From: Flammula alnicola
Lineage: Eukaryota > Basidiomycota > Agaricomycetes > Agaricales > Strophariaceae
Direction: 5' to 3'
Assembly: GCA_015499995.1 (NCBI GenBank)
Contig: JADNRV010000212.1
Coordinates: 1 to 64,000, forward strand
Length of the DNA: 64,000 bases
Under the pieces are notes generated by a model. That model ran no database searches. It saw nothing but the letters and a program-made list of their open reading frames with translations, and was not told the origin of the DNA. The position numbers and the translations under genes are program-made. Shown piece after piece: positions 9,103-19,984 of this stretch (position 1 is its first letter; each line of letters opens with the position of its first letter).

Positions 9103-12100
9103 CTATTCATTGATCCGTACTTTCTTCATAATCCATAGAAATAACATATGTGCATGGGTAAAAGTATACCGATATGGATTCGCTGTAACCGGTGTCAAAG
9201 CCCATGTTCGAAAAAGTTGATCAACCGCCAGTACATCCTTTGATGGCTCGTGTTCCCATCCTTCCAATTCAGAAATGTCGAGAAACTTGTACGCATAGAG
9301 CACACGGATAAAGATGCCTCTATCAGGACAAGGCTCGTGCTGAACTCGAGGTCGGTGTTTCTGGTCTTTCTAAACGCATACAACTCTAAGCCACCATCAA
9401 CCAAAAGCATAAAAACGACTCACCTGGTGGATCCCACAATCAAAACACCAACCAGTGTCATAAAAAAATGCCTTTTTAAATGCCCGGAACTGATAATCAT
9501 CCCTGTTGACTCCATATCCGGTGGGACAGTCCTCATACAGATGCTCCTGCCACTGGTCGGAGCCGATTAAACGGCAAATAACACAGTACCCACGCAGTTG
9601 GTTGAACGCGCGACGGAAAGGCACAATGACTTCATCCTCGTATTTCCTTGCGTCGTCCTCCGTGATTTTTTGGTCGACCCTCCCCCATAAGCCAGCTCGA
9701 TCCCTCGGTATCACAGGCTGGCGGCGCTTGCTTTCGTGGTCTGTCTCACTCGTAGACGGTCCAGGTCTTCCAGTCGACGGCATAGTCGACAAAGTCATGG
9801 GCGTAGACGCTCCAGGTCTTCCAGTCGACGGCATAGCCGACAAAATCATGGGTGTAGATGGCTCCTGGCCATCAGTCGGCGGCGTAGTTGACATGATCTC
9901 GATTGAAGAGGACTGATCCGAAGATCCAACCCTCCGTGCTACGACTTTCTTCTTCCCATCCACCGTTCGATCATAGGTAAAGGTAACCCAATCTGTACTA
10001 TCAGATTCACGTAAGCACGGAAAACGCATGGACTTGGGGTTACACACTTACTCTGATGGGGTTCGTCGAAGCATTGACAAAGACCCTTGAGATTGGGTGG
10101 ATGACAAGTGGTCTTGAGATAAGCGAGGATGTTTGTTGGATGCCGTCTGTTGGTCTTCTTGAACACCCTTGCGTTTGTGGGATGAGTGCGATCGAGTGGG
10201 AGCTGGCATAGTGGTAGAAATCGGAGCTGTTCCAGTTTCTTGGACAGTCTTTCGACGCTTGGATGATTCAGATCGAGATACAGATGTCGCAGTGACTGGC
10301 GGTGGTTTTGTCGGTCCTGAATTTGTCGCAGCGACTGGCCGTGGTTTTGTCGGTCCTGGCGTTTTTGTAGCGACTGGAACTGGCGGTGGTTGCGCTGGCC
10401 CTGTCACTTTGTTGACCGAATCTGGTCGTGGCATCCATGTTGTATGCACAGGCGCTGGAGGTGGTTTCGTCGGCCTGTCTTCTGTCTGGCGTGGCTTTGG
10501 CTGTGCTCGAAGCAAAGTTATCGATGATTTTCCGGCTGATTTACTGGTGCTGGTGGTCGGTACATTGCGAGGCTCAAGCGGCGCTTCTGTATCCACTTGC
10601 TGTTGGCAATACGCGCAGAGCGTGCACCCTGGCAAAAAAAGACAGCTGACAGCGACGCCGTCGAGATACAGGCTCTGCAGAATCCTAAGACACTGATCAG
10701 TGTTCATCGACCATTCATACACCTCTTTCCTCCCAAATATATCATCCAAGTCCATCTCCGGTGAGGCCTGTCGCTCCTCCGGCACATAAGTGATGACCCT
10801 ACAAGGCAGTCCATCCCTTCCACCACGAGATTCTTGCTGATATTGGTCGATCATGGTATAAGCGACGTCAACATGTATAACATCGCGAACGTTGGGATAG
10901 TCCAGTCCACAGCCCAGGATGCTCGTCGAGACCATGACTTTACTCCTCCCTTCTAACCAGGCTTCCATAGTAGCAGGGTTCGTATCCACTGTGGCCGAAG
11001 TGTATGGCTTGACCTTGAATTCCACAGCAAGCATTTCTGACGCATTGTGCGAGCGACAAAACACCATCGCGCGGTCCTTTTCCGAATAACCCGCAACCCT
11101 AACAGAAAGATCCTTCACGATTGCCTGTACCGTTTGCTTTTTGGGGACACGCCGCACCTCGTAACAAAGTTCCCGGCGGGTAGATGGTGTTCGAATAATC
11201 CGCCAAGTAGTCTTGGTGAGGTCAGTGAAAGCATTGATGGCATGAGGTGGGAGGGACCCAGTGAGACCGACGATGATGGTCTTCACAGAATTAAGGACGC
11301 AGAAATCGCCAAAGGAGTCGCGATAACCCTGATCTGTCATAACCTTGTGGATTTCGTCAAAAACAATGATATGGAGGCGGCCCATCAGCTCAAGGTTTTT
11401 AAGATAGCTACAAATAGGCAAATGAGTGGAATAGTTATGGACAGAATGGACCAAGTCGTACCTCTGAAAGCCGTCAAAACCTAAATGTTCAATCGACACA
11501 TAAACAATATTGACGTCAGGGTTGAATTTCCCCGACGGAACCCATCGACTAAGAGAGACCGAGAACGCATGCGCCCGGCGCTCAAGATCCGCATGCAGAC
11601 CAGACAGCGGAAGAATGATGACAGTAACCCGTCCTTTTCCGTACATTTTGGCGTGCATCATAACGACCGTTGTTTTGCCAGTGCCCATACCCAGGATCCC
11701 AAGGATGCTCTGCTTGCCCTGTATCATCAGCTCCAAAAGAACTCCTTGCTCGGCGCAGCTAAAGTCGGCTGTCGGGCTCTTCAGAAACACACGAAGATCC
11801 TTCAGTCGTGATGGATGAACGGAAACATCCGAAATGGCACGCAGAATGTTGTCGTCCAATGGCGGTCGCGGTTTTGGGAAATATGCCGCAACCACCTCTG
11901 CCATACAGTTCATGACAGCCTCGCGAGTACGGTCCTCCAAAGCAGCGCCTACATCCCTCACAACCTCCCTCGAGATCTGACTGATAACAGCCGGACCAAT
12001 TGGCATAACAGAACCTTGAAAAATCTTAGCATCTTTTAATAAAAAGTCCAACAATTCCTTACCTCCGTCGCCGCTAACCTGTCTAACTTCCGGAAGTTCG

Positions 12101-15100
12101 TCGCCGTCGAAGCTGCTGATCTTCAACGGCCGTTTCTGCCCAATATTGACATGTTGGTGCCAGGATAGACAGACTTCGATACAACCCTTTGTTACGCGAT
12201 AGTCAGAACTGCTGTATTGCCCAGTATCACGCCCATATTTCAACACGCTCATATCCGTCGAGTGCATCATCGCCGTGTCAAAGAAATATTCCTTGTGAAG
12301 TTCAAACGCTTGTGCGTTCGGCAAGCGATTTCCAATGGCCGTGAGGAGGTTACGCCAGAACTGAACACTGTACGATTTCCCGAGGTATTTCTCGGTCATG
12401 GCGCCAAAGAGTTCTCCAAACTTTTCACCCGTCATCGTGCTCTTGAGTCCAGGCCAGAGCTGATATCGATACCGATCGATCGCGTCGCTATCCATGAAGA
12501 TGCCAACTAGAAATTCCTCAAAAGGACGAAAGAAGACGAGGTTGATTATGAGCGCCATCGCCCATTCTCTGGTCGGCGTGTGAGGAACAAATCGGTCCTT
12601 GAGGCGGCGATGAGAGGTCTTGTCTTGGATCGCAACAATACACAGGAGATGGTAGAGGATCATGACATTTCGGGTAGCCCCAGGCGAATTTCGAAACAGA
12701 TTACGCGCAAACTCTGTAGCCCTAGTCGTCGGTCCAGTGCTAGCCGCAAGAGGAGCAGAAAGAAGAGCGCGAACATGCTCCAGCTTCTTCAAAAGATCAA
12801 ACGCCGGAATTGCTCTCCAGACGAGCTTTCCGTTATGCCTGTAGACAAACCGATGGGCTCGATTGGGATCAGACAGCAGCCATCGACCGTATGAGAAGCG
12901 GTATTTTCCAAAGCCATTCCGCTCATCTTCAATGAAGCTATAGCCAGTAGAATGGTTCTGGATATTATCCACCAGGTCCTCGATCTCGAATTTGGGCAAG
13001 AGGTTGGCGGCGACATCTTCTCCGAAGAATATCTCTCGCTTCAGGTACTCGTTGAACGGCACGAGCTCGCCGTCAATCATCCGTTTAATGTCATCGATAC
13101 GGATGAGATTCCCCTCATGAGAAATTTCACGCCCGTTGACATCCGTGAACGTAAATGCCTCGCTATTGGCTTCGCTGGACCGAATAGTAGCGAGAAGTCG
13201 ATAGACATTGAAGATGAAAGAGAGTGGAGTTTCTTGACGGTCCTGGAGGTATTGTTGAACTTGAGGATATGCGCTTTGGACAAGGGTAATCAGATTCAGA
13301 TGGTTGTTCCCAGAAAAAATGACACCTACTCGAATACGGAAATTTTTTCACGAGATGAGATGTTGATCGTCTGAAAGAGCATAGTCGTCCGGATAGAATA
13401 GATTATGGCGGCAAGTGTTTGCGTAATAACACCCGCCTTTCGAAAATTTCCACCTTCGTGCACAGAGGCGTAAACCACAAAGGCATTGACGGGAGAAAAG
13501 AATTTGTCGAGGCCACAGCTAGCAGGATACTGATGGCGTTGATGGGCAAACAAAACGTAGCACGCCTTGTGAAAAGCTTTATCAATAGCGGCGGTATCCG
13601 GGGTAGACAGAGCGGCTATGAGAGTGTTAAACTCGGCCTTTTGAGCGCCATCCATCTCCGGATATCGGACTTTGCTGCTCCATTTCACATCCATACTCCG
13701 TATGACACTGAAGAGTAGGCAATGGAGAACGCCTGCATACTTGGTGACCGCGTCTTTCAGAATATGGTTGAAGTGGTAACCGCTTTCACTCCTGAACGCC
13801 TAGTTAGTGATATGCAAGACAAGAGAATAGAATAAAGACATGCCCAGGAGAGATCTGAGCGATCGACTTCAAGAAGCCGTAAGTTTGCTGATCCTGAATG
13901 GACGCCTGTATATTTGTGATATAACGATTCGCCGCAGCCTTGAGAGCCTGTCCAACCGGTTCGTCCGGCATAGCTCCTCTACAAGCCTCGCGTATCTCCT
14001 CCGGTGTATAACCCGCTACAAAGGACGCCCATTTCTCTCGGTAGAAAAACTGGCCAAGGTTTTGCTCGTCCTCCGGAGATCGCATAGGTAGCTGTGAGAA
14101 GTTGAGAGGAGGAGGATGGTGCACTTCAAACAAGTTCGCATAGTCGATCTCCTCCCGAGACCGTAAACACGCAATGTCGACCTGGAAATTTCGCTTGCGA
14201 GACCCTTTTGTGATAGACTGCGCATAGCCGACATGAAAAGACTTCTCCTTGCGCTCCACAGTACAACGTTCCTTGTTTGACTGATGACTCCGAAGGGTGG
14301 GATAGTCTTGATACCCGCGATGACACTTTCCACAAAAATAATACGGATCTTCATAAATAGGGATGCCAAAAACAGGAGGGATTGGAGCTGAAAAGTATCC
14401 AATCTCCTTGAGCGGCACAAGTCCGAATTCAGTTCCAAGATCCTCGCTGAGAGCGTCCGGTATGTTGACAAATTTGAGATGAGTGTGGATATGGCGCTCT
14501 ATCCCTGTGAATTCGACTGCGCGTGAGCAATGAAGGCATATAACGCACTTCAGAAGAGTGTTGATGACGATTCCGAGAGCAGGGAGATTGATTGTGGGAT
14601 GGTTAATGATGGTGTACTCGTCTGGCTCATGAATGACAGAAGACGGATCGAATTTTGATAATGGAAGGTGCTCCAACTCCTCGTTGTCGGATGTATCGCT
14701 ATCCGATACAATGACGATGACCTCTCCAAATGGGTGTGGCGGGACAGTGATCAAATCTCTTCTGAGCGCCTCCTTCAGAGTGGATTCATCCAGATCGGTA
14801 TCGGTTAGCATCTGCGGGTCCAGTGCAGGGGACAGCGTCGACCGCGGAGAATGGGCACCAGGGATTTGTGAACAGGTAACGGCGTGTTTCTAAAAGTAGT
14901 GAGCCATGGTATGATTGCATAATAAAGTAACGCACTTGTAGGCTAACAGGATCCTCATAGGACTTTGTACACCGAACACACCAGAAGCTGTGCAACTCTC
15001 CGCGAGTCACATCGAAAGTCTCGTCCGGATCGTGGTACCTAACCTGCGCCTTTTCCTGGTGTTTGACGCGCTGAAGGTATTTGCTTGAGCGGTCTTGCTT

Positions 15101-15226
15101 GCCAGAAGGAGGAACAGACCCAGAAGAAGTCGTAGCCGCAGCAGACGTCCCCTCAGCAGGACCAGCAGACATAGATGTTCTAGCAGGTGGGGCCGACGGA
15201 ACAGCAGCAGAGGGAACAGCGCTCAT
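9103..15226 (-). CDS. OrsD-type zinc-finger / recombinase-like / RecQ-type helicase
   Basis: Six exons give 1945 residues: 15226-14936, 14889-13840, 13799-13352, 13259-10052, 9997-9424, 9369-9103. Splicing of intron 14890-14935 rebuilds a C-x2-C-x12-H-x3-C finger. Two more C2H2/C2HC fingers follow (near residues 200 and 260), as in OrsD-domain proteins. Residues about 860-960 resemble a tyrosine recombinase C-terminus (FWR at 897-899, HSTDMSVLKYG with H929 and Y938). The helicase core has Walker A GMGTGKTT (about 1120), FDEIHK (about 1231) and QQESRGGRDG, typical of RecQ. A Pro-rich linker and a Cys/His-rich C-terminus (YCVICR, WCFDCG) end it. The 92-nt intron 13260-13351 is the least certain junction. 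Similar proteins are abundant in basidiomycete accessory regions; a role in DNA mobility or subtelomere maintenance is inference. Confidence 0.82.
9760..9861. repeat. 51-bp in-frame tandem duplication in helicase C-terminal linker
   Basis: Two adjacent 51-bp copies (near-identical, about four differences by eye) encode a repeated 17-residue segment with core MPSTGRPG. The length is a multiple of three, so the frame is kept. The segment is in a low-complexity linker before the Cys-rich end. Confidence 0.75.
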
Positions 15227-15715
15227 GTCGACTGTGTAGCAGGCTTTCAGAAAAGAGAGGGACAAGACAAAGAACGGGATTCACACCTTTTGCAATGGAG
15301 AATCCATGGACTTAGTACTTTGGCATTCTTGGGACGAAAATAAGGGTAGATTCTGGAAAGATCATGTGAATTTGATATCATTTCGATGATAAGAGATAGA
15401 ATACCTCGTTCATACATGTTCTAGACCTGTGATCGACATAGAAGAGAGCAAGGATCGTCGTAGAAGAGAGCAGGATCGACATAGAAGACATTCTTCGCAT
15501 CGTCAGACATGAATTTATACATATTCAATGGAGAAATGCTACCCGGAGCTCATATCGGACAGGTGTGATGTTTAGAAACCCAGTCTCGATCGTCGAGAAG
15601 CAGCCCATGTCGAAAGGAATGTCGCGTCAATCTTTCATGTTCCTTGACACCGACATGAAAGCAAAGAATCCATGTCCAGAGAAGCACCAGAGGTAGAACA
15701 AAGGGGTGGGGGATA
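15227..15715. other. helicase gene leader region
   Basis: This 489-bp stretch separates the helicase ATG from its P1 palindrome. It is probably 5' UTR with one or more introns: a splice acceptor-like CTACACAG lies just before the ATG at 15226. No protein-coding frame is evident. The near-repeats GTAGAAGAGAGCA and CATAGAAGAGAGCA occur at about 15436-15475. Confidence 0.4.
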
Positions 15716-15740
15716 ACTCACAGCATTACGCCGGGTGAGT
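15716..15740 (-). promoter_or_regulatory. P1 palindrome upstream of helicase gene
   Basis: This is a 25-bp inverted repeat with perfect ACTCAC/GTGAGT arms, differing at one core base from 4170-4194. The flanks also share GGGG-rich sequence on the gene-proximal side. It lies 490 bp upstream of the helicase ATG. Confidence 0.65.
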
Positions 15741-15809
15741 GGGTGGTGGTTAGAGATCAAGAGAGATCATTGCAGAGCGATCGCTTGCTCGGGAGCTGCA
15801 GCTGTGTTG

Positions 15810-15837
15810 AGGACATTTCCAATTAAGGAAGGGTCCT
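15810..15837 (-). promoter_or_regulatory. P2 palindrome (AGGACATTTCC...GGAAGGGTCCT)
   Basis: Arms AGGACATTTCC and GGAAGGGTCCT flank AATTAA. The start is 94 bp beyond the start of P1, close to the 87 and 105 bp seen at the other two genes. Confidence 0.55.
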
Positions 15838-15856
15838 ACGCTCTAGGCGCTGTGCA

Positions 15857-16004
15857 CTGTTATAGTGCGCGTATAGTAAGTATAGCATATGCGCTGTTAT
15901 AGTGCGCGCATAGTAAGTATAGCATATGCGCTGTTATAGTGTGCATGTAGTATGTATAACATATGCGCTATTACAGCATGCATGTAGTAAGTATAGCGTA
16001 TGCG
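15857..16004. repeat. 37-bp tandem repeat, four copies
   Basis: Four tandem units begin CTGTTATAGTGCGCG and contain AGTAAGTATAGCATATGCG. Copies 1 and 2 are almost identical and copies 3 and 4 have drifted. The units are AT-rich with TATGCGC/GCGCATA palindromic pieces. It is a minisatellite just upstream of the helicase P2 element and has no CRISPR character. Confidence 0.8.
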
Positions 16005-17246
16005 CTATAATAGCTTATACTACGCCAGGAGCAACGCTGATCGGTGTTTACAATATTTTAAAGGGCCCTTAAAGTTTTGGACCTCCTGATGATCCCTTGC
16101 AAAGGGAGGAAGAAACCCGCATCCAATTTCTTCGGCAATGGTAACTTGATTGAAATCTCCAAGGGTATGCATATTTAGACGCGTCCGAAAATTGACAATA
16201 GGCGCTTATTACTAGCAACGGATGGCCAGACTCGAAGACACTTCAGGTTAGGAGACTCAAGAGGAAGGCCGATGTGGGCGCCTATTCGAACATGGTGAGC
16301 CGTGAGAAAATATTCTGGGTGCTTGTCTGATATCAAATTTTGGACGGCCAATACTAGATGTTGTATGACAACGAGAAGACAAAGAATGGGCAGGTCCAGA
16401 AAGACATGAGCACATCCGTCATACTTACTATATTTCTGTGCTGCCAGGTTTCCCATGTATTATCTGTTTCATCACGCGTCTCGTTCGTGCACGTAACCAG
16501 CCCTCGCCTGAACTGGAATACATTCAAGAACGGTTTGGATGCTTTTCTGGGAATGATGGCTACGACGAGGATGATGGTGAGAATGGAGACGGGGAGGATG
16601 TGTGTGACAATGGAGACGAGGAGAATTAGCCTCCCTCCTCACCTTTTGTATTCTATTGTTTTCATATCTAGGCAGTTCTATAGGCTTTTCATCGAAGGAA
16701 GAATTTACTGGGGGAATTTCGTTGATTACACGGCAGACATGTTCGTTAAGAAAACGACATGTAATATTCGGTAATAGAAACAGATGGATTCCTTGGGAAA
16801 GCACGTTAAACGTTGAATGGCTCTAAGCCGGCGCCTCGCCTCGAGCTCTGCTCATCTATGTATCAAGCCATCACCGTACACTTTCCCTCCTCCGTCGTTT
16901 CATTTTAAAGCCTAGTAGCTTGCTTGCACAATGCAGATCAAGTGCGACCGCTTTCCGATGATTTCCAGTTTTACAAAACAAATTAAAACGCAGTCCGTCG
17001 TTAATCCAGAAAGTCGAAATGCCAAATTACAAGGTAAGTGATATAATGTCTCGCCACACTATGCGATACTAGCCAGCGGATAAATACGAGAAGTTGTATA
17101 TACGATGCAAGGATATCATCAAAATTCGAGTGCCAGGAAATGAACATACTATATATGAGTCCAGTCCAACGAATACCCTCTTCTCCGCCCGTCCACGCTC
17201 ATCATGAAAAACCCAAACGCAACCAACCCCTCCTTCAAAGTCTTGC
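16005..17246. other. intergenic, no supported gene
   Basis: Short open frames occur on both strands (for example 16358-16774 plus and 16175-16456 minus) but none has a recognisable motif or splice support. The right part is probably the 3' UTR of the chitin synthase activator gene. Confidence 0.4.
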
Positions 17247-19933
17247 CTACATAACCACACACTTCTCATCGTCCGCCTTGACTCCATGGAACCCCATGTC
17301 CGCGAAAGTCTGCGGCTTCTTCCCTGCGCCAGGCGTCGTTGCACTACCAGCAGCCGCGCTCTGCAGCGGGCGCGGCGTCGCCATCGGCCCCGCAGTATTA
17401 GCCGTCGACGGCGTCGGGGCGTCGCTCAGCGCATACCCAGCCCCACCCCACCACCCTGGGCCGCCGAGGAGAGGGAGTACGAGGAAGAGGAGGCGGACTG
17501 GCTCTGACTCGGCGCAGGCGATGGGTCGTTCAAATTCAACCGCATGCGCTCGAGCCTCGTCAGGCCGGTCAAGCTGGGGCTGCTGGTGTTGTTTGCGCCA
17601 TGTTCCCAGGCGCACCAGCACCAGCACCAGCGGTAGCACTAGGCCTCCTCCGCGGACTCTGCCGCCCGCCCGCCACGCGTCCAGGCGACTCCGTGCGTCG
17701 CGCAGGGCTCGCGATGCGCTGCGGCGAGCCCGTGTTGGACGTAGTAGGTGTATAGTTCCCATCTAACCTCTGCGGGCTCTGCTCGCGCAGCGCAGGCATC
17801 CAGCCCCGCCCACCCGCCGCGGCCGGTCCAACAGGGAGCGCCGCCGACTGGCCGTACCCAGCCGCGAGGGAGTTCTTCCTGATAACGTCCACCACGACGC
17901 GGCCGTCCTGCCTCCTCCTCCTCCCCGGTCCACCAGCGCCGATGCCCGCAGCACCCGTGGGCGGGGGCTGCTGTGCCATGACGGCCTTCCTCGCTCCAGC
18001 TCTTCCATCTCCTTCGCGCTGGGGAAGGTCTGCCCCTCCCACGGCGGGCTGAGGGGCTGTGTCTCGGCCCTCTGTGCGGCCTGCGTGCGCCGGCGGACGA
18101 GCTTGGCCTCGGTGATGGTGTCGTGCTCCTGCCGCGAGAGAGACTGTGATTGGGGTTGCGATAAGGCTTGCAGACGAGCCGCCGCGTCTTCATTCCCATG
18201 CGACTTTGCCTACAACCAAATCAACATGAGAAAAAGTCAAAAACCTAGGGATGGACATACCAGCTGATACCAACCCAACGCCTTGCTCACATCCTTCGGC
18301 TGGCCAACACCCACCTCTGCATAATACCCCATTGCAAACTCGGCACTCGACAAGCCCTTCTTGGCCGCCTTTTCCGCAAACGTCAGCGCAAGCGCCTCGT
18401 CCTTCTCAAACCCACCACCCGCACCCTCCGGCCCAGCCCCTGACCCGCCGCGGCCGCGGCCCCGCCACTACCACACAAAAACCACTTGCTCAGCGCCATG
18501 TCCGCCTCGACCTCGCCCTGCTGGCTCGCCAGCGAATAATACTGCACGCTCAGCAAGGGTCAAAGGGGAAGGCGGCTCGGCGAACTCGTACGCGTGACCG
18601 AGCTTGTATTGGGCGGCGGGGAAGTGGAGGTACGCGGCGCGCTCGAGGTGCTTGCGGGCCTCGAGGGTGGGGGAGGAGCCGGGGGGGATGAGGGGGGCGA
18701 AGAGGGGCGGGGGGACGGTGATTTGGGTGAACTCGGAGAGGAGGAGGAGGGCGTAGACGTAGGCGGGCTGCGGTGTGGAGAGGGAGGCGAGGAGGGCCGC
18801 GCGCTGGAGGAGCGGGAGGCGGTGGCGGGGTTGGAGGGCAGGGAGAGCTGTCCAAGGAGGTGGGCCATGCCCATGCGCTATCGTTGGGTGTGAGTAGGGT
18901 GGAAGAGGTAGAAAAAAGACGACGCACGTATAGACAGCTCTCGACGTTTAGCTTTACGCCGCGCTCGAAACAGTCCTTGGCGTGAGCGTAGTCGTTGAAA
19001 TTCTCATAATCTCTTCCTAAGCGGAACCAGCAGCAGCGAAGCCTCCCCTGGCTGCGGTTTCAAAGTCGCGAAAGGCGGTACGGGGATTATGGCGGATATA
19101 TTCGGGAAAGGCACCTGTGGCTTCGAGGGTTGCGCGCATATAGATGGCTTCTGCGACGTATGGAGGGATTTTGCCCTGACCCTGGGTATGTGAACTGGCA
19201 AGCTGGAGGACGGTAGGAACGGCGATCTGGGCTAGGCGGGCAAGGCGGGATCTGGGATGGAGATGGGGCCGACGGGTGGATCGCTACTGGGTAGGGTACC
19301 ATTGGCACGGTCGACAAGGAAGAAGACGTCGCGACACCATGCGATCTTGAGGGCGGGATCATGAGCGGGTTTTGGATCTGTGGGGCAGCTTCTTGTAGCT
19401 GGTCGATTACGGGTAGGGGTGCTGTGAGGGACGGAATTGAGGGTGGTGAAGGAGGTTTTTGTGATTGTGGAGGAGGGTAGGGCTGGGTAGGGGAGCCATA
19501 GAGAGATTAGCGAGAGATTGAGTTATATCTTGAGTATTATATTGAGGAGCGTTGACTTGGGAAACCCAGGGAGACCAAGCCTGTTGAGGAGGATTAGGCG
19601 CGGGTGGAGGTAGAGCAAAGGCAGGAGTAAAGTTGATCGAGAGCTGATCATCCAGCGTTCGTGCCATCTACGATCATCGTCATTCCGACTCTTGGATGGG
19701 TCGATCAAGGAGAACTCACGTTTGAAGGTATTGAAGGATCGAGACGATGCGGCGTGGTGCTATGAGGGGATTCTCAAAGTGAGGTGGGAGTCGAGCTCGT
19801 ATCTGCTGGGGTGTTATACTCTCGGTTTGGACACGGAGGTCGGGTGGAAGAGGAGGAATGGGTGGAGGCTGGTTTGATATCTGTCATCATAGAACGGTTT
19901 GGGAGGTAGAGGGGGCAGAGGAGGAGCAGACAT
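17247..19933 (-). pseudogene. SKT5: SKT5/CHS4-type chitin synthase activator, frame broken as sequenced
   Basis: Sel1-like repeats and flanks are clear in successive frames: RANG near 19310, AIYMRATLEATGAF, ERGVKLNVESCLY, EFTQITVPPPLFAPLIPPGS, AAYLHFPAAQYKLGHAYEF, YYSLASQQGEVEADMALS, KKGLSSAEFAMGYYAEVGVG. The C-terminus is CVVM, a CaaX prenylation box like that of yeast Skt5. The known role is activation and plasma-membrane anchoring of a class IV chitin synthase. The protein is otherwise well conserved, but the frame shifts at least ten times, for example near 19880, 19240, 19030, 18808, 18575, 18558, 18425, 18005, 17575 and 17440. Those I examined closely look like loss of one base, usually in a short homopolymer. 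Introns at 18189-18233 and 18892-18936 (approximate) are normal. Either the sequence has errors here or the copy is newly dead. I cannot give an exact exon model. Confidence 0.8.
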
Positions 19934-19976
19934 GACAGATCGAGTGACGATGGATGAGAGAGATGGATTATATAGC

Positions 19977-19984
19977 ACAGCCAC
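19977..19984 (-). promoter_or_regulatory. TATA box of chitin synthase activator gene
   Basis: TATATAA on the minus strand lies about 45 bp upstream of the ATG at 19933. Confidence 0.45.

Noticed and set aside
10169..10696. A 175-codon plus-strand frame opposite the helicase linker
   Set aside because: It is a shadow of the Pro-rich repeats of the helicase gene, with the Gly/Val-rich composition expected for the antisense of such repeats.
15857..16004. CRISPR-like regular repeat
   Set aside because: The units are in direct tandem without unique spacers, and the host is a eukaryote; it is a minisatellite.
17639..18199. Several long overlapping frames in the GC-rich 17.3-18.9 kb region on both strands
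   Set aside because: They are frame-shifted pieces or shadows of the chitin synthase activator; only the pieces matching Sel1 repeats and the CaaX end are meaningful.
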